DNA of 64,000 bases from CBDBBY01 sp965205055 (lineage in GTDB: Bacteria; Pseudomonadota; Alphaproteobacteria; Rhodobacterales; Rhodobacteraceae): positions 3,844,001 to 3,908,000 of the forward strand of contig OZ242030.1 of the NCBI GenBank assembly GCA_965205055.1, read 5' to 3'. Position numbers and translations under genes: made by a program. The notes beneath the pieces were generated by a model that was not told the origin of the DNA, made no database searches, and saw only the letters and a program-made list of their open reading frames with translations. The number at the start of each line of letters is the position of its first letter. The first letter of the stretch is position 1. Positions 1 to 8,851 of this stretch are shown here, in pieces.

Positions 1-2496
1 CAAAGCTTCCATGATAGGTCTCAACCCCTTGGCGTATGCCACAGTCCATCCGCTCTGCGCGTCAATTTTTTCAATTGCGTGGTGGAGCGCGCTCGCCAGA
101 CTATCGGCTAAGCTACTGCCGCGCTGCAGGCGTTCAGCCTCCATAGCCTTAACTCTTGCTAATCCTCCTGCGAGCAACACAGCGTAACGAAGTTGGAGTC
201 CTGGCTGCATGATGAAGGTATTCTTCGGGACGTGACGAATGCACTCCGACATTCTACGCACTTTGTCGCAAACGATCATTGCAGCCTCCTCGGCACGCCG
301 CCCGTCGTTCAGCACCAACAGGCCCGCAATGTGTCGTCGCGCAAGCAAATGACTGGCGCATGCCAATGCATCACAGGCCCACAGGTCTGTATTTGCTTCG
401 CTGTCACATGCATTTCGCAATGCTCCGTCCAATACGCGTTCAATTGATTCGCGCATCGTGAGACTGCGTCCCAGACCTTGCCAGATGCTGCGGCGGGCGC
501 CGTCTTTGTCCCATAGAAGTTGCCGTTGTATCTCCTCGACGCCCTCCGTGGCTTGAATCAGCAGTTCCAAAACGTCATTTTTGGCTTTTGCGAAGCACCA
601 TGTATGAATGCCGTGCAACGCGTTTAGCGTTGCAGGCTTGAAATTTTCGAGAGTTCCATCCTGCGTTCGTTCCAGAAGCGTTTTCTCAGTCCAATCCAAG
701 ATCCTGTCCAACGCCGTTCGATCATCTGGCAAAACATTGTTGGGTAAGCGCCCGTTCGTTCCAACGGCGTGCTCCTTGTGCAACGGAGGGTTTCCCAACG
801 GCGCTTGCAGCCATTTCCTGACGGCCAAAATTTGTAGATCTGTAAGGCTTCCTCCGGGAGTTTCCAACGCCGCTGCCGCCTGCCGCAGTGCATGCGGCCC
901 ATTTGTGCGATTCCACGCGTCTTTCGATGGTTCATACCGAATCAATGCCGGATTAACGTCATGCTGGTCTGGCACATCTCTTCGGAATTGCACAATCCAC
1001 GGAGCGTCGCGCCAAGGCGGATAATCGTCCGACCGGAGTTCGATTACCGCCGAGCCTTGCCCGGGAGTCTGCCTCGCTCTCAATTCAACTTTCGCACGTT
1101 TTTTTGGTTTCGTCTCCAGTTTCACTTGTTCCGTTTTCGACCATTTCTCGTTACCCTGTCCCTTGGTCAACGGAAGGCTTACGAACAACCTATCCCGCTC
1201 CAAATAGACGTTTTTGCTGATCTCCAATGCACGCTCGTCGCCAGTCCGATATGCGGTTCCTGCGGGTACGCTCTCTGTATCGTCGATCAGCACAAGTTCT
1301 TCTTCCTCGCCGTCGCGGCGTACCTTGATCGACATCCGGTCCAAACGATCGAACCACGGCACCCATCCGCGATTCAGGTCGCGAGCCGCCAACGCCGCAC
1401 CTTCCGCGGCCCAAGACGCTGCCGCAACACGGATCGGTACTCCTTCCGCCTTCACGCAACTCGCCAACAACTTTGTCGCGGTGCGACCCATCGGAGTCCA
1501 AACAACTGCCATTGAGCAATCAGGTCCAATTTCGATGTTGCTGAGTGGACGCTGCATTCCAGGCATCCAAGGCGGACTAAATGCCGTCCAATTCGGCCGG
1601 CCGCCTGCATTTTTGACACGTACAACTGCTTTCGCTTGATCTCCTTGAACCCACTCTTCGCCTTGTCTGGTCTGCCGAAACACCGCGCGTTTTTCCCGAT
1701 CGTGAGCGGATCGGAGAATATTCAAGGAACCTTCCCACCCCTCGTGCCAAATCCGATTGTTTGCCGTTGATCCACAAGGATCCAATTGCACTTGAGGAGG
1801 GAATCTTTCTGGAGTTCGTTTGTCACCTCCCTCCCTGCTGTTATCTTCCTTGATGGTAACTCGGTAGGTTCGAATTTGTTTGCCGTAGCTCAGAATAATC
1901 GCGATATTGGCTCCCGTTCGCAAATCGGGGCAATCCAGAATTGCTGCTTTCGCAACAGCGATCGAGTCCCAGATTAGGTCGCAGCGCACTCCTTGAAGGA
2001 AGTGCCTGCCTAATATTCGTCTGACATCGTCTTGTACAGCTTCCGTAGTTGCCTCGTCGTCACGCATAACCAGACCAGCCGCCATGATCGTGGCTCCGCC
2101 GTCCTCAACCTGCCCAAGTGCGGAAAGTGCCTGCGCTAGCAACGCAGATTCGTGATCGATCTTTTCTTCGTCCTCATTTTCATCTTGAGTTAGAAGGTAA
2201 AGGCTTTCTGGCTCATACTCGCCTCGAATTTCGCGCCAGGCTTCCGCGACCTCCTTCCGACGGATCGTTCTGCCCACAGGGCCAAAGACGTTCTCGCCGC
2301 GACCGTAAACGCTTTCCAATGCTTCCTTGCCGCCGATCAAGATACTACCCCCGTCGACATGTTTCGCACGCACAACGACACTGCGGGCTCCAAGATCATC
2401 GGCATTTTCTATTTCGCCGTGTTTGACATCAATTCTAACGCGGTGGTCCCACACGCCGTTGAGGTCCAATCCGGCGGCAAGCATTTTCGCCGTCAT
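1..2496 (-). CDS. Large protein of the McrB-like cassette, possibly Hsp70/actin-fold (partial)
   Basis: An open frame of 832 codons runs without a stop from ATG at 2496 to the left edge, so the C-terminus is missing. The start overlaps the stop of the DUF2357 gene by 4 bp (ATGA), so this is the fifth gene of the cassette. The N-terminal 220 residues recall an ASKHA (Hsp70/actin) nucleotide-binding fold: an AAGLDLNG phosphate-1-like motif at residues 7-14, an ILIGGKEAL segment near residue 51, a CDLIWDSIAVAKAAIL stretch near 175, and a hydrophobic strand before a polar turn near 200. The remainder is unfamiliar and partly charged. No signal peptide or membrane helix is seen. The Hsp70-like assignment is an inference from weak motifs; the gene itself and its place in the operon are secure. 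Confidence 0.8.
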   Translation of the reverse strand, partial: MTAKMLAAGLDLNGVWDHRVRIDVKHGEIENADDLGARSVVVRAKHVDGGSILIGGKEALESVYGRGENVFGPVGRTIRRKEVAEAWREIRGEYEPESLYLLTQDENEDEEKIDHESALLAQALSALGQVEDGGATIMAAGLVMRDDEATTEAVQDDVRRILGRHFLQGVRCDLIWDSIAVAKAAILDCPDLRTGANIAIILSYGKQIRTYRVTIKEDNSREGGDKRTPERFPPQVQLDPCGSTANNRIWHEGWEGSLNILRSAHDREKRAVFRQTRQGEEWVQGDQAKAVVRVKNAGGRPNWTAFSPPWMPGMQRPLSNIEIGPDCSMAVVWTPMGRTATKLLASCVKAEGVPIRVAAASWAAEGAALAARDLNRGWVPWFDRLDRMSIKVRRDGEEEELVLIDDTESVPAGTAYRTGDERALEISKNVYLERDRLFVSLPLTKGQGNEKWSKTEQVKLETKPKKRAKVELRARQTPGQGSAVIELRSDDYPPWRDAPWIVQFRRDVPDQHDVNPALIRYEPSKDAWNRTNGPHALRQAAAALETPGGSLTDLQILAVRKWLQAPLGNPPLHKEHAVGTNGRLPNNVLPDDRTALDRILDWTEKTLLERTQDGTLENFKPATLNALHGIHTWCFAKAKNDVLELLIQATEGVEEIQRQLLWDKDGARRSIWQGLGRSLTMRESIERVLDGALRNACDSEANTDLWACDALACASHLLARRHIAGLLVLNDGRRAEEAAMIVCDKVRRMSECIRHVPKNTFIMQPGLQLRYAVLLAGGLARVKAMEAERLQRGSSLADSLASALHHAIEKIDAQSGWTVAYAKGLRPIMEAL

Positions 2497-3983
2497 TGTT
2501 GTTCCAGTTTTTCCAACCCGATGCGTATGGCTTTCATCGCGTTGCAAAGCGACTTGTTGGCATGCACATTCTCCGTCATTTTAAATCCGCTTGAGACCAC
2601 CATGATGCGGCCGTGCCAAGTTTGATGATCCGGCGGCAGCTCCTGATGCTTCGACGGGTCGTTCACGACATCAACGGGCGGGGACGCGTAAACGTCCATC
2701 TCTGCGATGTGTTTGTCGTCACGAGACATTTCATACATGAGAGCCCTGCAGGCTGGCACAGTTGGGCTGCCCAAAGACCTCATTCCGCCACCCAACAACC
2801 TCAGTACGCGCTGCCGCTGGAGATTTACCCAAATTCCTGCGGATTGCTGGTCGGTTTCGATCCATCTCCCTTCTCGTTGTCCGCGGCGCATCCTGATCGG
2901 ACTATGGATAATGGCACGCCATCCAGAATTCGGATTTTTCGAACAGCTGTGATCGGAATATTTCGCCATGGAAGCCTTGAACAAGCAGAGCGCAAGCTCG
3001 TTCCATGTCTCGCCTTGCCAACACCAAAGAAGTTCCGACAGTTCCGCCTGTTTCAACAGTTCCTTGCGTGCTTCCCAGACGCGCCGATAGTCAAGGTTCA
3101 TCCTCAATACCTGGTTGGGTTGAATGCTGCCCTTGATTTCTCCGACTCCCAGTCTGGCAAGGTCTTGATTCACAATTGAACACTTGCGGGCCCATTCCTT
3201 CAGATCCTGATGCGGATGTTCCGTTCTTTGCACTTCCGATATTGATCGCTGCGCATAATCTCGAATGACGCGGTTTTCCAACGTGTCGTAATCCGTTGTC
3301 CTTACGGAGCACAGCACTCCGCGATGCGCCTTCTCCTCGGAAGTTCGTCCGGATTGGCGCACGAGCCAAGCGAAACTCTCGGTGTCGATTTCGGTGGCGT
3401 TGACGACGGGGACAATCCGGCGTTGCCGGCCAAGACGCCGTTTTGGGTCGCGGACGATACGTGCGAGCACTGCAAACATGGTTTCGGAATGTTTAAGCAG
3501 GACGGACGTTCTCGGATCGTAGTTGGTTGCGCATTCTTGCGCATATTTCTTGGCCAAACTCCGCCATGCGGCGCCTCCGCCACCGACGGCGGATTCCAAT
3601 TGGTTGATCCTGTGCGCACTCCAAGTTTCTGTATTGCCGGCTTTTTTCCAGTCGATTCCCTGTTCTTTCCAGTCGATTGGACTTTGGTGTTCAGTGCCGA
3701 TGATCAATTGCTGCCGTCCGGATCCAGCTACTGTCCCTCTGCGAGGCAATGGAACGCGGTATGTCTCGACTCCATCCAGTTGCGGAGCCAGCTGCCTCGG
3801 CTGAACTGAGCGGAAGCCTCCGAGCTTAACTCGATGATCTTCCGGTACGACTAAAAAAGTGTGGCTGGGATGCCCAACTGTTGCAACCCGCACCGCGATG
3901 CCTTCCTTTCGAACTTTATCGACCGCGGCACCAATGGCGGTCTCGGTTGACATCAGATCCGTGCGAATTATCGTCAAAGCCAA
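2493..3983 (-). CDS. DUF2357 (McrC-like) protein without a visible nuclease domain
   Basis: The 496-residue protein has the DUF2357 hallmark DTLENRVIRDYA near residues 228-239. In known McrBC-type systems a DUF2357/McrC protein partners the McrB AAA+ NTPase and often carries a C-terminal PD-(D/E)xK nuclease. Here I see no convincing D...ExK motif in the C-terminal 200 residues, so it looks like an adaptor or a degenerate McrC. A separate nuclease-like gene opens the same operon. The start is TTG, 3 nt after the stop of the McrB-like gene; the first ATG is codon 11. The downstream gene overlaps its stop by 4 bp. Direct match: the DUF2357 motif and neighbours. Inference: loss of catalysis. Confidence 0.8.
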   Translation of the reverse strand: MALTIIRTDLMSTETAIGAAVDKVRKEGIAVRVATVGHPSHTFLVVPEDHRVKLGGFRSVQPRQLAPQLDGVETYRVPLPRRGTVAGSGRQQLIIGTEHQSPIDWKEQGIDWKKAGNTETWSAHRINQLESAVGGGGAAWRSLAKKYAQECATNYDPRTSVLLKHSETMFAVLARIVRDPKRRLGRQRRIVPVVNATEIDTESFAWLVRQSGRTSEEKAHRGVLCSVRTTDYDTLENRVIRDYAQRSISEVQRTEHPHQDLKEWARKCSIVNQDLARLGVGEIKGSIQPNQVLRMNLDYRRVWEARKELLKQAELSELLWCWQGETWNELALCLFKASMAKYSDHSCSKNPNSGWRAIIHSPIRMRRGQREGRWIETDQQSAGIWVNLQRQRVLRLLGGGMRSLGSPTVPACRALMYEMSRDDKHIAEMDVYASPPVDVVNDPSKHQELPPDHQTWHGRIMVVSSGFKMTENVHANKSLCNAMKAIRIGLEKLEQQ

Positions 3984-3986
3984 TGC

Positions 3987-6062
3987 CTACGGAAGCTCTC
4001 TGCCTGTCCAGTTGAAAGTCCCTGTTTCGTGCATTTCAGCTTGCGACTTCCGAATGCTGGACGCCAATTTTTCGTCGTTCAGATCCTCTTTGCACAATTT
4101 CGCTAGGCGTGTCATCGCATCGCCAGCGCTTTCCATATGCGCGTCGACCCCTTGCAACTTCGGCAGAAGCCGCATTTCGATCTGGTCGCAGAATCCTTCT
4201 TGCCAGCCTCGTCCAGTGTAAGCCTTGACATATTGGACCATGGCATTGCTCATCCGATGGCCAAAGCTTCGACCGCAGGGATCCATAATTTCTTGGTTGA
4301 CGTGTTCAATCAATTTGAGCGTTTCGCCCAATGGTTTTTCCTCCGCGCACCACATACTCCAATCCTTCGCCGACAAGTAGCCGTCCGACATGTATTCGTG
4401 AGTTCCCTTTTCATTCACTTGCGTGCCTGTACTATTCATGTCTGTCGGTCGAGCAAATCGAAGGATGTTTGAACGGTCGATGACTTTGTCACTCAGGGTC
4501 ATCGTGCTCTCGTCCTCGTTCATCGTTCCGACCCACAGAATTCGTTGCGTCGGGAACACCCGAACTGCATCCATTTCCTCAACGTAGGGGATATCGAGTT
4601 CAACCATTCGCTCTTTGTCGATTTCAGCACCAACCTTCTCGTCTTTCTGGTCCTGCAGTTCCAGTCGGCTCAGAAATTCCGAAAAGTAATATTCTGTACG
4701 TGCGAGGTTCATCTCGTCTAGAAGCACGATCAACATGCGGTCATCGTCTCGAGCGAGTCGATACTTGCCGGCCTTGTCTTTGCTGCGTTCGATGTGAGTA
4801 TAATCGTACATCAAGCGGGCCAGATCGGTTGCTTGAAACCTCCGATGCAAGAAGTCGAAATGTCCCAGCAGATCTCGAGGGCCATCCCAGCGCGGCTGCA
4901 CGGGGACGATCAAACACTCCATCCCAATTGCCTTTGCGTATTCTCTGGGGAGTTGGGTTTTTCCAGTGCCGCTGATTCCCGCAAGAACAGTTAGCGGCGA
5001 GATTCGCGACACCTTGAGAGCAGTGTGGAACCGGTGGACAATGCGGTCCCTGAAACGCAATCCTTGGTTCCTTATAGCTTCAATGACGTGCTCCAGCTTC
5101 TCATGCTCTTCCATGCGAGCAGCGTGGCGGCCATCCTTCGGATGCATCAAAACCGGCGGCCTTTCGAGGTTTCCGAGCCGATTGGGATTGTCGGATTGAG
5201 TTTCGCCGCTGCCCGAGGCAATTTGCTGCAATAGCTGCGCGATTTCGTCTTTTAGCGCGTCGCGGCGGCCCTTCAGCGATAGTTCCTCCATTTCCAGTTC
5301 GTTGTTCTTGCTTGCGACCGTCTCATTGCGGATACGCAAATCTTCGTTCTCGCGTTTGAGTGCCGCATGATCGCTATGTGCCTGTTCGAATTCTTCTTGT
5401 ATTTGTAATAGGTCTGCCGAAACTTTGTCCGCCTGCTCGGCAGCTGCGTCCGCCGCTGCCGCAGCGCGTGCTTGCTCTTTTTTTGCTCGCTTCGCGTTGG
5501 ATTTTGCGGTCTCCAACGCGCTCTTGGTTTCGTTGAGTCTTTCTTTCGCGAGGTCCAAGGCCGCTTCAGTTGCAAGCAATTTGTTTCTCGAGTCATCCAG
5601 CTTGTCCTTGGCCTCTTTGGTCTTCTCAAGATTTGTCCTTGCGTCTTCGACCTCTCCCTCCAATTTTGCCTTGATGGCGCGCAGTGTTCCCAATTCATCT
5701 TTCAAACGCGGCAAATCCGCGTCGGATGCGTTGGCAGCGCGTCTCTTTGCCTCAATCTCGTCCAGCCTTCGCACTTCCTCGCGCGCCCAATCCTCCAATG
5801 CAGCTTTTCGATCAGCAAGGCTCGCATACTCCTTACGAATTTGATCGCCATCCTCCTTTATCTTCCTCAGCGTCGCTGTCTCTTCCCGAAGTATGGCAGC
5901 TTCTCGGTGCATTCCGTTCAGCGATCTTTCCAGCATTTTGATTTCCGAATCCAACTGTTGCCGAACTTCTTTTTTTGACCTCGTGGCGATCAATGCGGTT
6001 CCTATGCCGAAGCAGGCGGCGATCAGGAACTGGGCTGCGATCCAAAAATACTCATCGATCAT
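3987..6062 (-). CDS. Membrane-anchored coiled-coil McrB-type AAA+ NTPase
   Basis: This 691-residue protein has three parts. Residues about 5-25 form one hydrophobic helix (AAQFLIAACFGIGTALIA). Residues 25-285 are a long coiled coil rich in E, K, A and L. The C-terminal half is an AAA+ domain of McrB type: Walker A GISGTGKT near 361, Walker B VLLDEMNLA near 443, and the McrB-type GTMNEDES motif near 509, where classical McrB has MNxxD. No N-terminal DNA-reading domain such as DUF3578, ASCH or EVE is seen; the coiled coil takes that place. It overlaps the preceding gene by 4 bp and is followed after 3 nt by the DUF2357 gene, the expected McrC partner. Family knowledge suggests GTP- or ATP-driven restriction or abortive defence. 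Membrane anchoring is the unusual point. Confidence 0.88.
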   Translation of the reverse strand: MIDEYFWIAAQFLIAACFGIGTALIATRSKKEVRQQLDSEIKMLERSLNGMHREAAILREETATLRKIKEDGDQIRKEYASLADRKAALEDWAREEVRRLDEIEAKRRAANASDADLPRLKDELGTLRAIKAKLEGEVEDARTNLEKTKEAKDKLDDSRNKLLATEAALDLAKERLNETKSALETAKSNAKRAKKEQARAAAAADAAAEQADKVSADLLQIQEEFEQAHSDHAALKRENEDLRIRNETVASKNNELEMEELSLKGRRDALKDEIAQLLQQIASGSGETQSDNPNRLGNLERPPVLMHPKDGRHAARMEEHEKLEHVIEAIRNQGLRFRDRIVHRFHTALKVSRISPLTVLAGISGTGKTQLPREYAKAIGMECLIVPVQPRWDGPRDLLGHFDFLHRRFQATDLARLMYDYTHIERSKDKAGKYRLARDDDRMLIVLLDEMNLARTEYYFSEFLSRLELQDQKDEKVGAEIDKERMVELDIPYVEEMDAVRVFPTQRILWVGTMNEDESTMTLSDKVIDRSNILRFARPTDMNSTGTQVNEKGTHEYMSDGYLSAKDWSMWCAEEKPLGETLKLIEHVNQEIMDPCGRSFGHRMSNAMVQYVKAYTGRGWQEGFCDQIEMRLLPKLQGVDAHMESAGDAMTRLAKLCKEDLNDEKLASSIRKSQAEMHETGTFNWTGRELP

Positions 6063-7546
6063 TGCTCATCTCCTTCAGTTTCGCTCGCCTGTGCCGCAGG
6101 CGCGGCAAGCTCTCCATTGGCTTGCGTCGCGGCGCCCACGGCTTCGTCGGCGCCCGTCAATGCCGCATCAGTGTTGGCGCGTGCATCTTCCAGTTGTCGC
6201 TGCAGCCTGCTCAGTTGATTTCTCAGCCTTTCCCTATCGGAATCCAGTTGATCCAATTCCGCATCGAGCCGTCGAATCCGCTCGACCACCGCGCTTTCCT
6301 CAGATTTTGCGGATACTAAACGTTGTTGCCAATCCGCCATTTCTTGTTCCAAATTCGCGACTTGATTACGATTCAATTCAATTTGCGCTTCCGCCTCGGC
6401 CAGCGTGGCCTTCTCCTTTTCGAGCGATGCCATCACCATTTGCAACGAAGCTTCCGCATCGCTGCGAGCACTGTCTGCTTGATTTTTTTCGTCCTGGGCA
6501 TTGGAAACATCGACCTGCAACTGCTGATAATTCCGTTTTTGATCAATAATCGCTTGACCTACTTCTTGAAGTTGTGCCAGCAGATCGATTTCTTCTTTCT
6601 TTAGCTGCGCAACGCGTTCGATTACCCTTTGCTCGTCTTCAATCGCGTTTTGTGCTTTTTCTGTTTCTGCCGCAGCTTTGGATTGCAAATCCACGACTTG
6701 AGCGCGATTCGTTTCAACTTGTGCTTCCGTCTCGGTCAGCTTGGCCTTCTCCCTTTCGAGCGACACCATCACCATTTGCAACCGAGCTTCTGCAACGCTG
6801 CGAGCACTGTCTGCTTGATTTTTTGCATCCTGGGCATCGGAAACATCAGCCTGCAATCGCTGATAATTCTGTTTTTGATCAATAATCGCTTGACCTACTT
6901 CTTGAAGTTGTGCCAGCAGATCGATTTCTTCCTTCTTGAGCTGCGCAACGCGTTCGATTACCCTTTGTTCGTCTTCAATCGCGGCTTGCGCCTTTCCTGT
7001 TTCTGCCGCAGCTCTGGATTGCAAATCCAGAAACTGGCTTTCCGCTTGGAGAATTTTGCCTTCCAAATCTTGAATTGTTGCCTTCAAGGCGCTCAATCTC
7101 TGTTCCGCAACATCTTTGTTTTTTTCTGCTTCAAAAGTCGCTTGTTGTGCACTCAGAGCATTGGTTTCCGCCGTCTCTGCAAGCATTTCAAACTCCTGCG
7201 CCCTCTTCTGTGCCTCCTCTGCCATCCTTTTCGCTGCATCTACACTTTCGCTATATTGATTATGTTGCTCGATCAATGTTTGACTTTCCAAAACGTCTTC
7301 CTTCAGGATTTCTTTTTGAGCTGTCAAATCCGCTATTTCTTTCCTTAGGGCTTGAGAGCGCAGTTCTTCCCTTGCATTCCTTGCAATCTGGACATTCAAT
7401 TCATTGATTTTTTGTTCCAGAACTTCGACATTCTGTTGCTTGATTCTTAGCTGAGTTGCCGCATAGCCGCTCCATCCCGTCAATGCCGCCGCCAAAAGAA
7501 ACGAGATAATCCAAAAATATAGCCCTTTGCGCAGATTGATGCTCAT
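6059..7546 (-). CDS. Membrane-anchored coiled-coil protein with an internal 112-residue duplication
   Basis: The 495-residue protein has one hydrophobic helix at residues 10-27 (YFWIISFLLAAALTGWSG). Almost all the rest, residues 33-470, is heptad-rich coiled coil, ending in an Ala/Glu-rich tail. Residues 177-288 and 289-400 are two copies of one 112-residue unit, equal to exactly 16 heptads. The topology matches the adjacent McrB-like protein, a membrane helix followed by coiled coil, so the two may co-assemble at the inner membrane. Starts and stops overlap both neighbours by 4 bp, which indicates translational coupling. No enzyme motif is seen. Known families with this architecture are too many to name one; function is inferred only from the operon. 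Confidence 0.85.
   Translation of the reverse strand: MSINLRKGLYFWIISFLLAAALTGWSGYAATQLRIKQQNVEVLEQKINELNVQIARNAREELRSQALRKEIADLTAQKEILKEDVLESQTLIEQHNQYSESVDAAKRMAEEAQKRAQEFEMLAETAETNALSAQQATFEAEKNKDVAEQRLSALKATIQDLEGKILQAESQFLDLQSRAAAETGKAQAAIEDEQRVIERVAQLKKEEIDLLAQLQEVGQAIIDQKQNYQRLQADVSDAQDAKNQADSARSVAEARLQMVMVSLEREKAKLTETEAQVETNRAQVVDLQSKAAAETEKAQNAIEDEQRVIERVAQLKKEEIDLLAQLQEVGQAIIDQKRNYQQLQVDVSNAQDEKNQADSARSDAEASLQMVMASLEKEKATLAEAEAQIELNRNQVANLEQEMADWQQRLVSAKSEESAVVERIRRLDAELDQLDSDRERLRNQLSRLQRQLEDARANTDAALTGADEAVGAATQANGELAAPAAQASETEGDEQ
6347..7018 (-). repeat. Tandem 336-bp direct repeat inside the coiled-coil gene
   Basis: Copy A is 6683-7018 and copy B 6347-6682. Each encodes 112 residues. 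The central 35 or so residues, from AIEDEQRV to AIIDQK, are identical in both copies; the differences are mostly near the ends. The unit keeps the heptad phase, so duplication lengthens the rod without breaking it. Confidence 0.85.
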
Positions 7547-8385
7547 TCAGAATCCTCATCGTCAAGTATTGGTTGCTCATGTATCCGCAATACGAGATCA
7601 ACTGCCCTGTCCGAATTCGCATATACTTCATCGGCCCAAATCCTGACGGTGCGTATCCCTACCGCTGTGAGCACTTTGTCTCGCCAGAGGTCATCTTGCT
7701 TGCGGTTTCCGTATTCGTCGGTGTGCCAGTATCGCCCGTCCACCTCTACTGCGGTGTCCCAATTTCCACTACGAATAAGGAAGTCCAGGAAAAACCTTCC
7801 GACTTGCACTTGGCGCTCAACGATGATTCTTCGCCTTCCGAATGCGTCGGCCAAACGGTCTTCCGTCTTTGAGGTTGGAACATTCGTCCGCTTAGGGCCA
7901 GTACAGAGTGCCAAATACTCTTCAGTTCGCTTTCCTACGCCGCCTTCCGGCACGATTGCGATAACTGCATGTCTCGCTTGGCGGCGCGCACGATAAATTT
8001 CTCTCCGGCATTCCATGTCATCTGCGTCGGGACGAAACGGCATGACAATTACATCAGGGGATTTGTTGTCCCATGAATCGAGTTCCGTTGCGACGTCATC
8101 GTCTCGTTTGCCCAACCTTCTGCGCATTGACAGGAATCGATCAAAGTTCCATTCGCTTGCCGAAACCCTCAATACCAACGGTCGGAATTCAATCCTTGCG
8201 GAGGTTTGAACCGTTGCCAGCCCGTCTCTTCGGCGCCAAAGGCCATCTGCGTGCCGGTACCAGTCGACATGGACCTTCTCCCACCAGTGTTTGCCGCCGA
8301 CTACAATTCTGAGGGATGCCGTGGAAAGACCTCGCCCATAGCTCGGCGGCGCGTCAATCGAGACTCGTCTACGACGGTGTTGCAT
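7543..8385 (-). CDS. Nuclease-like protein with a C-terminal DUF559/Vsr-type domain
   Basis: The first gene of the McrB-like cassette encodes 280 residues. The C-terminal 110 residues look like a DUF559/Vsr-type PD-(D/E)xK nuclease: a conserved Glu in SKTEDRLADAF (about 172), an Asp in the strand FFLDFLI (about 199), and VEVDGRYWH (about 214), the usual E-x-D-G-x-x-W-H signature. The N-terminal 165 residues have no recognised domain. The frame is closed by a stop at about 8419-8421 and no alternative start lies between, so ATG 8385 is the start, although it lacks a clear ribosome site. The stop overlaps the next gene by 4 bp. Inference: it supplies the nuclease that the DUF2357 protein seems to lack. 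Confidence 0.82.
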   Translation of the reverse strand: MQHRRRRVSIDAPPSYGRGLSTASLRIVVGGKHWWEKVHVDWYRHADGLWRRRDGLATVQTSARIEFRPLVLRVSASEWNFDRFLSMRRRLGKRDDDVATELDSWDNKSPDVIVMPFRPDADDMECRREIYRARRQARHAVIAIVPEGGVGKRTEEYLALCTGPKRTNVPTSKTEDRLADAFGRRRIIVERQVQVGRFFLDFLIRSGNWDTAVEVDGRYWHTDEYGNRKQDDLWRDKVLTAVGIRTVRIWADEVYANSDRAVDLVLRIHEQPILDDEDSE

Positions 8386-8735
8386 CTGGCTGGCTTTGCG
8401 GCTGGAATCTGGCGAGGCTTAGCGCCATCGCTTATCGCAAGTATTGAGATTTCTGTAGGTGCCTGCAGTTCATATTCGATCAACCAAAGTAAGATCGCAC
8501 CAATCATGCCTTCAAGTCGTTGCTTTGATCAGCTTGGCAAACGATCAAGAATCAAATGTTCTGCGGTGGTTCGCGCGTGCAGTCTCAAAACCGCGCTTTG
8601 CCATTTTGGACCGCGAACATTGAATCTCTTGAGAACCTTGGTGAGGCGGTTGGTTGTTGGATTCGGACTGTCGGCATCCAAAATTTCTTGGCACAAAAGT
8701 CGCAACCGATTGACTCGAAGTTCTATTGAAAACAG
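8301..8735 (-). other. Leader region of the McrB-like cassette with two short ORFs of uncertain reality
   Basis: Two short minus-strand frames precede the nuclease gene. One is open from 8735 to a stop at 8529-8531 (68 codons, no ATG, possible TTG or CTG start) and has protein-like composition (VLKRFNVRGPKWQSAVLRLH). The other starts at ATG 8507 behind CTTGAAGG and ends at 8301 (68 residues, MIGAILLWLIEYEL at the N-terminus), overlapping the nuclease start. They may be one frameshifted gene, a genuine small gene pair, or chance. I assign no function. Confidence 0.25.
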
Positions 8736-8851
8736 CTAGACTCCGCTACCTCTCAGAGCACTTGATGGAGTGCTGAAGTCGGTGGTCAGTCGAACCGGGT
8801 TTCGAGGCCGGTCGGGAGTCGGAGAAAGCTTCAAAGCAGGGAGAAGCGATC
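8736..8851 (+). other. Divergent intergenic region upstream of the exonuclease gene
   Basis: This short spacer separates the leftward cassette from the rightward exonuclease gene. It ends in AGGGAGAAGCGATC, which supplies the exonuclease ribosome site. No clear promoter box or operator palindrome stands out. Confidence 0.4.
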
